NCBI RefSeq assembly: GCF_000350225.1
Contig: NW_005179150.1
Span: 1-64,000, forward strand
DNA length: 64,000 nt
Direction: 5' to 3'
Source: Chondrus crispus
Lineage: Eukaryota > Rhodophyta > Florideophyceae > Gigartinales > Gigartinaceae
Within the stretch, counting starts at the first letter, position 1; each line of letters begins with the position of its first letter. The translations under genes were made by a program, and so were the position numbers. Shown in pieces: positions 22,470 through 34,200 of the stretch. The notes below the pieces were generated by a model, which had not been told where the DNA came from, searched no databases, and was given only the letters and a program-made list of their open reading frames with translations.

Positions 22470-24105
22470 GTGCTCTCAGGAGCTTGCCGCTGTTCGGCCC
22501 TTTGAATGCGATGTGTTGAAACGTTTCATCTGTGGACTACCAGAAAAAAATGGTTTGTGACAGAGCCCAACGGGAATATACACCTACGTACGAGTCCCCA
22601 CTCTCTTGAACATTGCAGACGCCTTATCATTTGTGAAGGCAACGCGCCTGACCAAACCCAATAGAGCTCAACACAACCACAACTTCTGACACCACATCGT
22701 CTGCACTTGCTCCGAAACTGCCATCTCAACACCTCCGTTTGGCCTTCTTTCACTCTCCCCACTCGCGACGCACACGCGTCTGCGCAGCGAGGGAAACCCG
22801 CACCGGCCGCATCCCGCCGTTCTTTATAAACGACCTCCGCCCTCTCTCCTTCCCTGCCCCCCTCCCCCGGACCCCCTGCTATCCACGTGCGTCAGATCCG
22901 CTGGAGGAACGGGGCTTGTGGAGTCTTGTAGACGCGTCTGCAAGCGCACTTTCACTGGGAGGACCGGGAGGACCGGGAGCACGCCGCGCCTCGGGGGCGC
23001 GCGAAGCCTTCACGGCCGCGGTAGCTTGCCGCGTGCAGCGCGCGCGGGGCGGCGGGACGTGCGGCGTGTTGTACCATGCGCACGGATCATAAGCACGCGC
23101 GTGTGATCGGGGACTCGGGAGTTGTGGCGGCAGATCGCGCAGTGAATGGAGCGGGGGTAGCGCAGTCTTAATATAGAAGGCGGGTCGAAAGCGGGGCGCG
23201 TGCATGTGTTGTGTACGCGCTTCTCATAGGGCGCGACTGCCCCCGGACGCCGGGACTCTCCCCAGAGACGGCGCGCCGCGGCAATTGGACGTCGTGCGGT
23301 ATCGGGACGCGTGGGCGCGGTTGCGGGCGAGGGAGTGCGAACGCGTGAACGGAGCCAGCGAAGAAATCCGAGCCTCGAAGGAACGGAGGACGATAGAAAA
23401 AAACAGGGCGGAGAAGGCGGTAGAGAAAGTGGAGTTTGTAGAGGCGGCGCGCCCGGGTGCGTGCGCTTTCCGGGGAGGGCTTTGTCCGGGATGTCTGTTC
23501 CGCTCCCCGCACATCTGTGGCCCGGGGAGAGGTGGGTCGCCGGCGCATGCGGCGGTGAGGGACGGCAGTGGGGAGGGAGGGCAGGGGGGGCGGGGGGGGG
23601 CGGGTGAGAAGCAATGGTGACGGTTAGCTTCGGAACGGGAAGCGGGGGTGCGCGGCGGCGAAGGACGGCGGGCGTATACGACGCGGGGCGGCAGCGGCGG
23701 TGTTCCACTGTGTCGGAAGGGCGGGGGAGTTGAGTCAGAATCTCCCACGCATCTTTCTTAGACTCTGTGTCGTTTCCTTGGTTGTTATCCTCAGCCCTCG
23801 AAACTGGCTTCTTCTGCACAGCCTCCTCAGCTTCGCGTTCCCACAGAGCGGCAAGCGCTCCAGAATGTGCCACACGGCAGTGCGGTGGAGGTCTTGATGG
23901 AGCAAAAAATCCTTTACGTTCGACAGCGAGGGGTACAAAAAGAGCAGGGGTGGCTGAAGTGTTGAAACGCCTCGATGTCGAGAGTGAGGCACCCGACTGG
24001 GTTTGTTCCATTGGTGACGACCGAACCGACGAAGACACAGCACGGCGACGCCGCTGCCTGATGACATCGCCGCTGCGCCGCTTCACGCGGAGCTGCAGAG
24101 CTAAT
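22470..24105. other. GC-rich, CpG-dense stretch without supported gene
   Basis: From about 22.75 to 23.7 kb the DNA is very GC-rich, and all six frames are open by composition. A 383-codon minus-strand frame exists but is Pro/Arg/Ser-rich and overlapped by equally long frames on the plus strand. The part near 23.72-24.05 kb (minus) is less biased and might encode something small. The density of CpG would fit a promoter region for a flanking gene. Confidence 0.4.
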
Positions 24106-25711
24106 CTATCCAAACATTGTGCGATATGCTTGGAGTGCCTTCTCGTACCGCTGTTGTGCAATCTGAATAAAATCGGAGTTGTCAGTAGTCTTAGCTCGAT
24201 CTAAAGCCTTCAACGCAGATTCGACGACCTCGAACATGGAGTCATCCGCTCGCCATGACTTCAGCGCTGAGTTGAAGGGGCCCGCGGTTGCGTTTTCAAT
24301 TCCAGGTTCTCCTCTGTCCGACGAGGATGACTTCGAAACCACCTTCACCAACCTGTCTATTGACGACTGTACAATCTCGCCAAGCTCTGAGCTTGCTCTC
24401 TTGTTCTCCTGCCCCAAACTCGTCCGTTTACTTCTTTTGCTGCCACTTGTCCCTCTATCACCCTCGTGAGTGAAGCCACGTTTGAGGCTATCCATCCCGG
24501 CCTCATAACCACCTTTCCAAATGGCTTTGGAGGACATCTCCACAAAAGGTGTCTTCGTACGGCGTCCCAAGCCGGGAGACGACGAACATGATCAGAGCAC
24601 GCTTGGACGACGCATATAACGCCTGCCCATTTTTGGAAAGAAAATTCTGGAAACGGTCTGGATCATTTTGTCCAGAGCGGTTCCACCTGTCCAATGCCTC
24701 TGTAAAAACCGACCGCGCATCCCTAAATTGTATTTTAAGTAACTCTGCGCTTCGGTGGCACAGCGGGGGCAGTGAGGGATCCGCCTCCTCAACATAACCG
24801 GTAAATGAAAAACGCACCAATACAGACTGGTCATTAAAACGCCTCTCAATTATACCCCAAAAAGGCATCTCTTGTGTTCCCTGAGTCGAGTTCAGAGCGC
24901 CGCAGCTCCTGACCAAGCTTAAAAAGTGCGATTCTCACCCTTTCATCGTCCCTCATTAGAACAACTAGCCTCGCAAATTCTGAAATCGTAAAATTTGGGG
25001 GACTGGGCCTGTCCTCATTTTCTTGCTCGTGGTGTTGCATCACTTCCACTGTAGGGCGCCCATTTTCTCCTACTTTATCCCCGGCGGCCACCAACGCATT
25101 CCGCATCACTGAAAGATGCGGTGGCTGCTTCCAACTTGAACATGGCAGCTCTTGAGCCTTGAGGTAGTCTTCAAATGATGAGCAATGAGTGTTACACGAC
25201 ATCATCTGTCGGATGTCTAGGCGTTTCTGGTGGCACTCCTTCAGAAATAAAAAAGCCAGATAGATCAGCTCCGACTTGTTACCCCCTGTGCGACAACCCC
25301 AAACACGCCCCATCTTCCTCAATTCACCTTTTTTTGTGAAGACAGAAAGGTATAAACTTTGGTCATTTCCGAGATGTTTTCCTCTTCGTGCAATATGACA
25401 GCCCCCGATAGGACTGAGAAGTCATTTCCATGTGCCTGTCTCTCATTAACTTCTACGCATGGACTCCTCACAGACGGAATTGGCGATGCTTTCCTAGGTG
25501 CAGTCGGAGTGCAAAACAATGAATCTGGGTCGGAAACGGAGTGCTGTAGCCGTGGTGATGGGGCGCCTGGAACGGAAGAAACAGGACGTGCGTCAACGAA
25601 GCATCGTGTAGGCGAAGGCTGCTTGCGTGTAGAAAAATTTTGAAACCCCGCTGCTTGCGCTTTGTGCAACCTTGGAGATCGGCGAGTGCGGTGAAGGGGA
25701 GAGGTATCCAT
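24106..25711 (-). pseudogene. Unrecognised family, copy 2
   Basis: This is a second member of the unknown family at 11.6-13.4 kb. From the ATG at 25711 it has a basic, Ser/Pro-rich N-terminus, then GGNKSELIYLAFLFLKE, FARLVVLMRDDERVR with GQELRR, WGIIERRFND, SGQNDPDRF followed by SKRALIMFVVSRLG, a Lys/Arg patch (GSKRSKRTS), and the C-terminal RYEKALQAYRTMFG. The order of blocks is identical to copy 1, while most other residues differ. The blocks lie in successive frames with three changes of frame, two of them at short A and T runs, so this copy is a pseudogene, or the assembly is wrong at these runs. Nearby host genes are intact over several kilobases, which argues for true decay. Confidence 0.6.
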
Positions 25712-26222
25712 ATTGGACGAGGCGATGGTGCTTCAATCGTTGATGATCTTATGGGATGTGATGAGGGATTGTCGAAGAGGGCTCGTGGGAAAAGGGAGTG
25801 CAATGTGTCTGCGGAGCTTGTGCAAGCGAGTTCCACACTGTTTTTTCGAATTGGCGGTGCTAGCCAGCATAAACTTTACGCTTCGATTGCAAAATGTTCA
25901 AATGTGAAAGTTTAGGTGTGAAAGTAGGCCTTCGACAGCGCATATCAGTTTACTGACATGCTTACATAGGCTTTGTTGCCACAGATTTGTTTTCAATTGT
26001 TATATCGGCTGTAACTGACAACGATATCCCCCACTTTTCTTAAACTCAAAAATTAAACGTAGGAGCCACTCATAGCACGCCAAATCACCTTTTCGGGCAA
26101 AGCAAAGCAAACCGCTGCAAAACGGGGCATGTTAAGACACACCCTGAGTGTGTCGATTACAAGCCTGCACAGAACTGCAGCTGCCTGACTCTTTCAGCTC
26201 TGACGCCCTTTGTCTGCCTCAG

Positions 26223-26302
26223 CAAAGACTGAGCTGATGTCAGCTCAGTCTTTGTCTCCTCCAGGTTCCCTTTCTGTTGACACAAAGGGAACCTGGAGGA
26301 GA
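26223..26302. repeat. Two abutting perfect hairpins
   Basis: Hairpin 1 has 15-bp arms (26223-26237 and 26240-26254, loop TG). Hairpin 2 begins at the next base, with 19-bp arms (26255-26273 and 26284-26302) and a 10-nt loop that itself contains TGT/ACA. Both are without mismatch. They stop 45 bp before the pogo-like element. Confidence 0.97.
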
Positions 26303-26349
26303 TTATTTGACAAAATTTGGAAAATTCACAAAAAAGAATTCGCGTTCTA

Positions 26350-26373
26350 CCCTTCCCGAATGGGTCAATTTGG
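26350..26373 (+). repeat. Left terminal inverted repeat of pogo-like element
   Basis: The 24 bp pair with 28791-28814 with one mismatch (A/G at position 11). A TA target duplication lies immediately outside. Confidence 0.95.
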
Positions 26374-26705
26374 GAAAAGGGATCAATTTGGAAATCTGTT
26401 TTGAACAGTATTTCTTACTCGCCCCTCGGTCCCCAACTTGCCCGCCTAAACCTCTTTCAAACTCTCCCACCACTCTGAGGGCGTCCGTGCAGCCCGAAGC
26501 CCGCCCAGATTCAAAAACGAGCTCTTTCGCCACGACAGCACGGCATTACTGCCATCTTCCCATGATGGCAATTCCCTGTCCCGCAACAATCTACTCGGCT
26601 GCACCCACCGATATGCCGCGCTCTTTGACTACACAAGCCGCTGCTGAGCGCCATCGAGTCGCACGAGACAAAACAACTGCCCATAGTCGTACCTAAGCAG
26701 TCGCA

Positions 26706-28603
26706 TTGCTCAAAAAAGATATACTGCGCTCACAAGTGGTGCGACAAACCGGCGTTTCGAGGGCCACTGTTGACCGCTTGTACTATGCTGTGCAGGCGAA
26801 AGATGAATCCCTGCAAGAGAAACTTCTCAACCCATCCATGAATCGGGCAGGGAGGAAGCCGGTCATATCAAGAGACGAATCCGTTATGATGAAGGACCGT
26901 ATCAAGTATGCCGCCAAGCACGGGTTCGCCATGAGTGTTGAAGATATGAGGAGTGTTATGTACGAAATTGCTTCCGACGGACGGAAGACCTTACGCACTG
27001 ACACTGGACTGCCTTCAGCTGATGCTATTCGACACTGGAGAGCTGTTAACAGGGATATAACGTACAGGAACGTCGAGAACAAAGACGTTGCGAAACTTCA
27101 TGCAGAAAATTATGACCACGTTGCCAGCTTCGCGAAAGTGCTTCGGGATGTCGGGAATGACTTCCCAGGTATTTTTCAGAACCCTCATCGATTGTAGAAC
27201 CTTGATGAGACGGCGGTTTCATGTGAATATGGGAAGAAAAAGAAGGTGTTTGGAGCAGCAGACACGCACCACGGAGGGTACTCAGCATGCCACGCCTCAA
27301 AGATGAATAAGCACATTACTGCTATCATCGCCGTTTCGGCCTCAGGACTAAAGGCCCCCCCTTTTTCCTTGTAGCTGGAAAGAATGTCAGGTCTTCTTGG
27401 CTGGAACCACTTACTAAAGATGAGATTGTAGAAGAAATCCCAGCTCTAGCCTGGTTGAAAAACGCAAAGTAGTGGCCGGATGGCGCGGTCGTCATGACCT
27501 CTGAAAATGGTAGCATGGAAAAACGGCTCATCAAGTTCGTGATCGAGCATGTTAACCGCTTCGTGCGCAAGTTCGTTCTAGCAGAAGACGAGTATTGTCT
27601 CACGTTGGATGGCCATTCATCCCGTGAAGGATGGCAATGGCTAGAGCAGTGCAAGAATTTGAAGTGTGCAGTGGTACAGTCGCCTTCAAACACCACACAA
27701 TTCTTGCAGCCATGCGATCAACAGATCAAAAAATTGTACAAAAGAGCAATAAGAAATGCCAGAGACAACATCGTCAAAGCTACCCATCTCGACACGCGTA
27801 CTGTTCGGTGTGGTCTGATGGTTGGTACAGCAGCCATCCACGAGATAACTGTAGACTGCATCAAAAAAAGCTTCGAGCGGACCGGTTTGTGACCTATGGA
27901 CTATCGCTTCTTGGATCGTTTCTCTAAAGGAGAAGGAAAATTAATTGAGCGACGTTTGGAAAACGGCAGTGTCGCTTCGCGCATCAATGCTGTTGCCCGT
28001 CGTCACACGGATAGGGAAACATTTACAAAGATTAAGAGCATTTTTGAGGAGGAAACGTCGCCATGCCTTGCCCTTCGTGCGTCTGAGTACTTGATACATG
28101 GGCGCAAAACTGTTAACAGAGTTTTAATGGAGGCCGTGCAGCCCAAGGCTGCCGGCCGCAAAAAGGTAGAAGCAACTAGAGGCAAGGACCTGTCTGGTGG
28201 AACGCCGGCAATTTATTGGACTGTCGATGATCTCATTTTCCGCCGAAGGGAGAAAGAGGGAGCAGCGGTTGTTGCTGCCGAAACGAAGGAGCGAGAAGCT
28301 GTAAAAAAGAAGGCACAAAGGCTGCAGAAGAAGCTGCAAAGAGATGCAGAAAAGAAACAGAAGCGTATCGAAATAGAGGCGCGTAAAAAAGAACGGGAAG
28401 CCGTTCAAGAGGCGAAGCGACTCGCTGCTTCTGAGCGCAAACGGAAGCGAAACGGCAGCACCGCTTTGCGAAACGTGGCGAGGCCATGTCTCCAGGATCG
28501 TACTCCCGTCCTAACTGTTGGGGAGCAATCTGACTATGATGAGAGCAGTGCGGCGGGCGCACTCTTGGTTCTTGCGACGGAGAAAGGTACATTACCAAAT
28601 TAA
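26706..28603 (+). pseudogene. pogo-like DDE transposase (degenerate)
   Basis: The N-terminal part carries a helix-turn-helix segment (QTGVSRATVDRLY), then a helical region. The first catalytic Asp is in NLDETAV at about 27.21 kb, the second in LDGHSSREGW at about 27.61 kb, and the third in LQPCDQQIKKLYK at about 27.72 kb. The last two are 35 residues apart (DD35D), as in the DDE_1 family of pogo, Tigger and Fot elements. The C-terminal third (27.9-28.6 kb) is a highly charged coiled-coil-like tail rich in Lys, Arg and Glu. Breaks include a TAG before NLDE where Trp is usual, a frameshift near 27.36 kb in a C run, a TAG near 27.47 kb, and a change of frame before the C-terminal tail. At least four lesions make it inactive. 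Confidence 0.85.
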
Positions 28604-28790
28604 CCCATTTCCCTAATTTTGCTTACTGCTGCGGTCCGGAAGGTTAGTGTTAAAGATTTTGATTAATGTCTTCTAGCCAATAAACTGGCCAGCTTTCGGG
28701 CTCTTTCATATGGCTGGAAGGCTGTGGACAATCTGTGAAGGTGATTGGTGCTGCCATACACGCGTTGTGGCAAAAAACGAAAGTGGTTTA

Positions 28791-28814
28791 CCAAATTGAC
28801 CCACTCGGGAAGGG
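28791..28814 (-). repeat. Right terminal inverted repeat of pogo-like element
   Basis: Reverse complement of the left terminal repeat with one mismatch, followed by TA at 28815-28816. Confidence 0.95.
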
Positions 28815-28816
28815 TA

Positions 28817-30169
28817 CATCATAAACGATAATGCGATTTGTGATTTTCGGAGTCCTCCAATACATGCGTGTTTATGTCATCCTAATGTTATGATAGTCTA
28901 CAGATAGGGTGAAGTGATGCTTCGTTCTAAGGAGGTTTTGAAAATGCGAATGCAACAAGGGCAATGCCATAGTTCTGGAAAGTCGGAATTTAATATTCCA
29001 CACTCCTTATCGCTGCGCAACTTGACATGGCCTTGGCGAGATTGTTTCTTCTTCCTGTCAACTGTAAACAATGCATGCCAGGGCTGCTGTTTTTGCCCTG
29101 TATGTGTGTCTCACCTTCTCTTTCTGAGATTATCGTCCCTGTTAACAGACTCACTCTTCTCGAGTGCAATCGAGCTATCGCAAAATAGGACGCACTACAG
29201 AGAGGGAGTTTGTCATCTACTTCACACGTCGGACGGCTGTAAATGGGAACCTGATGGTTTGCGGACATGAAATGTGTTCACATGCAAAACGTACCTTTGA
29301 GGCGTGACACAGTTTTTCTTTCGGAAAGTGCCCGGACGCAAATACAAGTGCCTTCCGCCAGACTGCGAATAGGTCGTGACGCTTTCACTTACTTCCCAAA
29401 AATCGCCTTTCAACGCTGCACGGCATGTTTTTTGCGAGCGCAAAGTCGATGAATTGCTCGATGAAGAAGCTTACCGTGACATACGCCACTATGTTTCCTC
29501 ATTTACATCAATAAACTGTTGGTCGGTTGTTCGTACATTGAGAGAAGAGTTTTTTTCAATGCATATCGATGTATCGTGATCCGTTTTACAAAATGTCGGA
29601 CTGTCTGGGCAGACCCTTTCTTGCTGACGTTTCAAGAAGTGCCCTTGAGATGCTTGTATCATTAACGCGGTATCTTGGAAGAAACACGATGTTTTTGTAC
29701 ATCGTAGTTGGTCGGACGACGTGTTATAACGCTTTTCTGCGGCTGTTGAGACTTACCAGACCTGCAGCAAGCCCTGTGAATGGAGACAGCGAAAACAGTT
29801 GCAGAGTGTTGTGGTATCGCGTTGCTACAAACAAAAGTATCGGAAGAATAGCCCCTGAAGCCTCGCTCTTCTCGTGGTCTCGATTGGGAAGAGTTGCAAC
29901 CTCCACACGAGGCCCATGTTGCTAACATTGGTACAGAAAGGCGACGCTGGGCAACACGGGGACGAATCACGTACACAAGCTGCTGCTGCATTTTTCTTAA
30001 AAAACTACCTATTTCCACCTGCTGCAGACTAAAGCTAGAACCATTCGTGTCCAGGGATGATTTCAGTCAACACGTAGGGATGTTCAAATAGCTGTGGGGC
30101 TACGGAGCAGCCGCTAGAGAAATAATTTGTTGAGGCTGTGCGATCTGAATCAGATTCGTAAATGCTTCG
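28817..30169. other. Gap without recognised gene
   Basis: Short frames on the plus strand (29.38-29.93 kb, with FTSINCWSVVRTLREEF and LTRYLGRNTMFLYIV) look protein-like but carry several stops. I cannot assign them. They may be remnants of another element or a decayed gene. Confidence 0.35.
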
Positions 30170-30550
30170 ATGTGGAGCGAGTTTCTCTCGCAGCATATGT
30201 TGGTGGTGAATGCCGGGACAATGGTCCTGTTTGCGTGTGACAAGGTGTTAGCCATAGTCGGTGGCCCGCGAGTACCGGAGAAAGTGCTTTGCCTAACCGG
30301 TGTGGTTGGAGGGTGGCCCGGGGGTATACTAGCGATGTATATGTTTCGGCATAAGACTAAAAAGCCAAGTTTCCTGTTCATGTATGCCATATCTATCGGA
30401 ATCAATATTGTTTGTGGTGTTGGTGTTCACTTTCCGGGTGTTGTCGGCCGACAAGTTTCCGAGATGATGACGTCGACGTCGCAGGAAGTTCAGAGCTTGC
30501 AGGAACGTTTCGAAGATCGATTTTTAAGAATCATTTTGAAAGGAAATTGA
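30170..30550 (+). CDS. DUF1294 family small membrane protein
   Basis: The predicted protein has 126 residues. The DUF1294 signature is clear: a first hydrophobic segment with N14 and the DK pair (D24-K25), RVPE at 34-37, VGGWPGG at 46-52 with G47-G48, and RHKTKK at 60-65, followed by a second hydrophobic helix (about 67-88). The family is widespread in bacteria and occurs in algae; its biochemical role is unknown. The C-terminal tail (Q93 to end) is amphipathic and longer than in typical bacterial members of about 80-90 residues. The ATG at 30170 precedes the first helix by only nine residues. No introns are seen. The gene lies between transposon debris and the large AT-hook gene, on the same strand as the latter. 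Confidence 0.8.
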   Translation: MWSEFLSQHMLVVNAGTMVLFACDKVLAIVGGPRVPEKVLCLTGVVGGWPGGILAMYMFRHKTKKPSFLFMYAISIGINIVCGVGVHFPGVVGRQVSEMMTSTSQEVQSLQERFEDRFLRIILKGN

Positions 30551-31210
30551 GGAGGGGTAGATGATGGTTTCTGAAGGATTTTCAGCATTATCAAAGAGAT
30601 TGGCAATAATGACTCGGTTTGGGTTGAATTATGGAAGCCTTGCTGCAAAGATGGCTTGTGCCCGTTTTGACCAGGGCAGAGACACGGCAAGGATCTAGGT
30701 TTGGTCTCTCTTGGCTTTTGCCTTTGCTTGTTGGGCCCGTTTCATCATCGCGCACGAGGCCCAGGGTCGGCGCGGGGCTCCCAGGAAACCCCGAGCAACT
30801 ACGAAGCGGTGCAGCGTTCGGCGATTTATGCAAAGCGCTTTTTTGATAAATCTTCGGGGAGCACACTGCGGTGCCTTTAGGCGACAAACCTCCTGGAGCA
30901 TGATTTTCGATTAAACCTGGCAGTTTTTGAAGTACCCTTCGAAGCGTATGACGAGCATCTGCTATTATTGAAACGAGGCTGCCCCTAAACTGTTTCGAAA
31001 GTCTGCATTGTACCGCCTTTCAGGTAACTCTTTTGAATTTCCGCATGTGACGTCCCGCCCAGCAGTTGACTACCGCAAAGTGGCCAAAGCCCCTCCTGCG
31101 TCACCGTCGCTCACTCGTAACGCCACTTTCCCTATTGCATTGCTTCCTGGACCTTCTGAGGAGCACCCGCTCTAGAACGAACTTCGTTCTACGGCTTGGG
31201 CATAGCTCCA
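30551..31210. other. Intergenic region upstream of AT-hook gene
   Basis: No gene is supported. The region contains the promoter side of the following gene, but I see no clear core element. Confidence 0.4.
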
Positions 31211-34200
31211 ATGGGGTCCGAATCCGACCTCGAGTCGATCGACCTTTCGGATATTGAAGGTGACGTCCTGGGCGAGGACAGCATGGGCGAAGACGATAAC
31301 CCCGCCAGCCAACACGGCACCAAAATAGTCATACAAGCCCCGCCTCCGGATCCGCCAAAGCCACAGGTTGGGTCCATGGCCGCCCGTATGGCTGCCGTTC
31401 GAGCAGCGAAAAATCGGAACAAATCCAGCCCGCAGCCGCCACAGCCTCCCGTGAGCCCAGCGCCAGGGACGCGGAAAAAGCCAATCGCGGAAACAGCGAA
31501 ACAACTTGGTCCATCGGCAAGCAATAAGCGTGGAAGTCCAGGCCGCCCGAAGAAGGACGCTGTGAAAAAAAAGGCTCAGGTTGTGCAAAGCACCCCACCG
31601 GTGATTGAGGTTGACGACGATAGCTCGGACGACGATTCTGATTCATCTAGCGAGAGTAGCAGCTCAGATGACGGCCGTGTGGAGTATATCGAAGACCCTC
31701 CGCACCCGCTTGATACGCCTGGAGTGTACAAGACACTCGCGAAACAGCCGGGTGCGGCGAAAAAGGTTGGCCAATTTAAAAACAGCACACAAGACGAGGA
31801 TGAGGACGACGTAGCGCTCAAGAGCCTGGCCTCGAGAAGGGCTACCTCTCGCGCGCAGAAACCGACAGAATTAACTCAAGAGCATCCCGATGCAAAAGAA
31901 GAAGTCGGAGCCAGTGCGTTGCGTCAGAAGGCATCACCGAAAGGAGAAGGAGAGGGAGAGAACAAGAAAAAAGTTGCGAAGAAGCCACCGGCAACGTCTG
32001 ATTCCAAAGCTGGAAACTCTTCGTCGAAACAGAGCTCGAAGGATAGTAAATCAAGTGGAAAGAAGGGAAAAGATGTAGACGTCCCAAGTGGGGACGATGG
32101 AGTCGGCGTCAAGGGTGGAGGGCAGAAATCTCAACCGAAAGTACAAGCAGCACGTTCGAAGAAGGGGAACGCTACTAACATAGCGCCAGGGCTATCCTCA
32201 GCAACTCCTAGCGGAAGCAAAGAGATCGAGGAGGGAAGTGAGTCCCGGTCCACTGATGTGAAAGTACCGAAACGGCGAGGTCGAAAGCCGAAAATAGCCG
32301 AAAAGGGCACCGCGCCAGATGTGGAAATGGTGGATATTGTTGAAGAAACAAAGGAAGTATTGCGGAAACAAGCAAAATCGACACGCGGAAAGGGCGGAGT
32401 AGGAAAGACAAAATCAGAAGCCCCTGGACGACCAGGAAAAGTAGGTGCCGAGGAAAACATGGGTGCATCTTTAGACTTCTCCAGCCTTCCTGGTGTGCAC
32501 CAGGAAAAGAAACCGTACTTGCGAAGAAGAACAAAGGGCAGCCCTACAAATGATGCAGTGATGGCAGAAAAGCAAGTGTCTGATCAGGAAACTGAAAGAC
32601 TGGAAGAAAGGACGGAGGACAGTAAGGATGGGCAGAAAGAGGTGCAAGGGCCTGCTTCTCGCGATGCGAAAGCACCTGCGGCGGAGGGGATTATCATTGG
32701 AAGCAAAGGTGATGATAGAGATGCTGGTCCAAAGAGAGGGCAAAGCAAAAAGGTCGCGGCAGCAAAAGCACCCGCATCACCCTCAACCAAGAAGCGTGGG
32801 GGAAAGGCGAAAACACGTGCGGCAGAACAGCCTGTTGGTGCAAGCAAAAGCGATGACAGTGGTGCAGGTCCAGGGAAAGGGCAGCGCGAACAGGTTGAAG
32901 CTGTGAAAGCGCCCGCGTCACCCTCAACCAGGAGACGTGCAGGGCGATTAGGTTCTAGAAATATTGAGCAGAATGATGGGGAAAGAATCGAAGCCGTCTC
33001 TTCGCCGGGAAGAGGTGGCAGTGCGAATGCAGCGGTGGAAAAAAAGGACTCCCCAGTTCGAAAGGGGCTAAGTGGAACTCCGAAACGAAATGGTAGCTCC
33101 ATTGTCCTAGAAGGAAAAAGAGGGCGCACGTCTTCGGGCAGATGGCTACCGCGAAAAGCCCCCAAGACGACCACCACCACAGCACATGCCAAGACGGAGG
33201 AGACCGGAAGTCAAGGGAATGGAGGAAGCAAAGATGCAGGTGAATTTGACCAAGACTTTTCCTTTTCCGCGCCTGATCTCTCATATGATAAGACATTGGG
33301 TCTGGGGCCGGACGAGAAAGACGACGAGCCCATGGAGACTTCAGACGGCCATGACAATACTGTCAGACATCAAGAGGAAAAAGGAATAGATGCTACGATC
33401 CCTGCGGATCTTTACCCCGTAGAGAACGAGAATGGCAGGGCAGAAGAGAATGTCTCTAGTGACACGGCTATGGAGGAGGCGCAATCGCCGACGGAGACTA
33501 GGAACCAGAATAGAGAGTATGCATCACAGCACCCTATGGATAGAGCTCCACGTGCTGCGAGGCGTGCTCAACCAAAGATGGACCAGGGTATCGCCAAACC
33601 CCAAACCACCGACATTGTGGCGTCCCGTGAGTCTCAGCTCGGTGATGCAGGTGGTGAAGAGGGCACAGCGCCGGTGCTGAACACCCTGCAGCAGACGGAG
33701 ACTGATATTCCGCTCCCGGCCATGACAGACAAAGATGAACCTTTCCAGGCAATGATGCTCTGTCAGCAACTTCAGAGAAGTTACTGGGACTTTGCCGACA
33801 CACAGGACGACATGATTGATCGGTTTTTACGTCTCCTTCGAAGACGTTCGAACTTAAATCGGTTGAGGTCTGGTAATGAGCTACTCCAGGCTTGGGCATC
33901 TCCAGATGAACGGCAATACCTCCGGCGGCAGAAGTGGTGCGCAGAAGTGAATTTTGCCCGCGTAGAACTGCGTCGTATGCAAGAACATGCGTTGGAGGAC
34001 TTTGCGCGAAAAGTGTCTGCTGCCCAAGAGTCGCATGTCAACACTTTGGGAGATTTTTTCTTGCGTACACCTCAGGGTGAGGCAGATGAAGGAATGCATG
34101 ACCTAAGTCCAGAATCCGCAGACGCGCTGCGGAGGGCGAGTCTAGGATTTGCTGATATCCACAATGGCCACGCTCTCGGTCGTGGCAAAGATTTGATGGA

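Larger units (their letters stand above)
26350..28814 (+). mobile_element. pogo-like Tc1/mariner DNA transposon, 2,465 bp
   Basis: The ends are defined directly. The left end starts CCCTTCCCGAATGGG at 26350 and the right end finishes as its reverse complement at 28814, with one mismatch in the first 24 bp. The dinucleotide TA flanks both ends (26348-26349 and 28815-28816), the target duplication of the Tc1/mariner/pogo superfamily. Related subterminal repeats (ATCAATTTGG near 26.38 kb and CCAAATTAACCCATTTCCC near 28.59 kb) lie inside. The interior encodes a degenerate DDE_1-type transposase. The structure is complete, but the gene is broken, so the copy is non-autonomous. Confidence 0.93.

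Noticed and set aside
23010-24161. 383-codon minus-strand ORF
   Set aside because: Lies in very GC-rich DNA where all frames are open; Pro/Arg/Ser low complexity and equally long opposing frames make it a likely compositional artefact.
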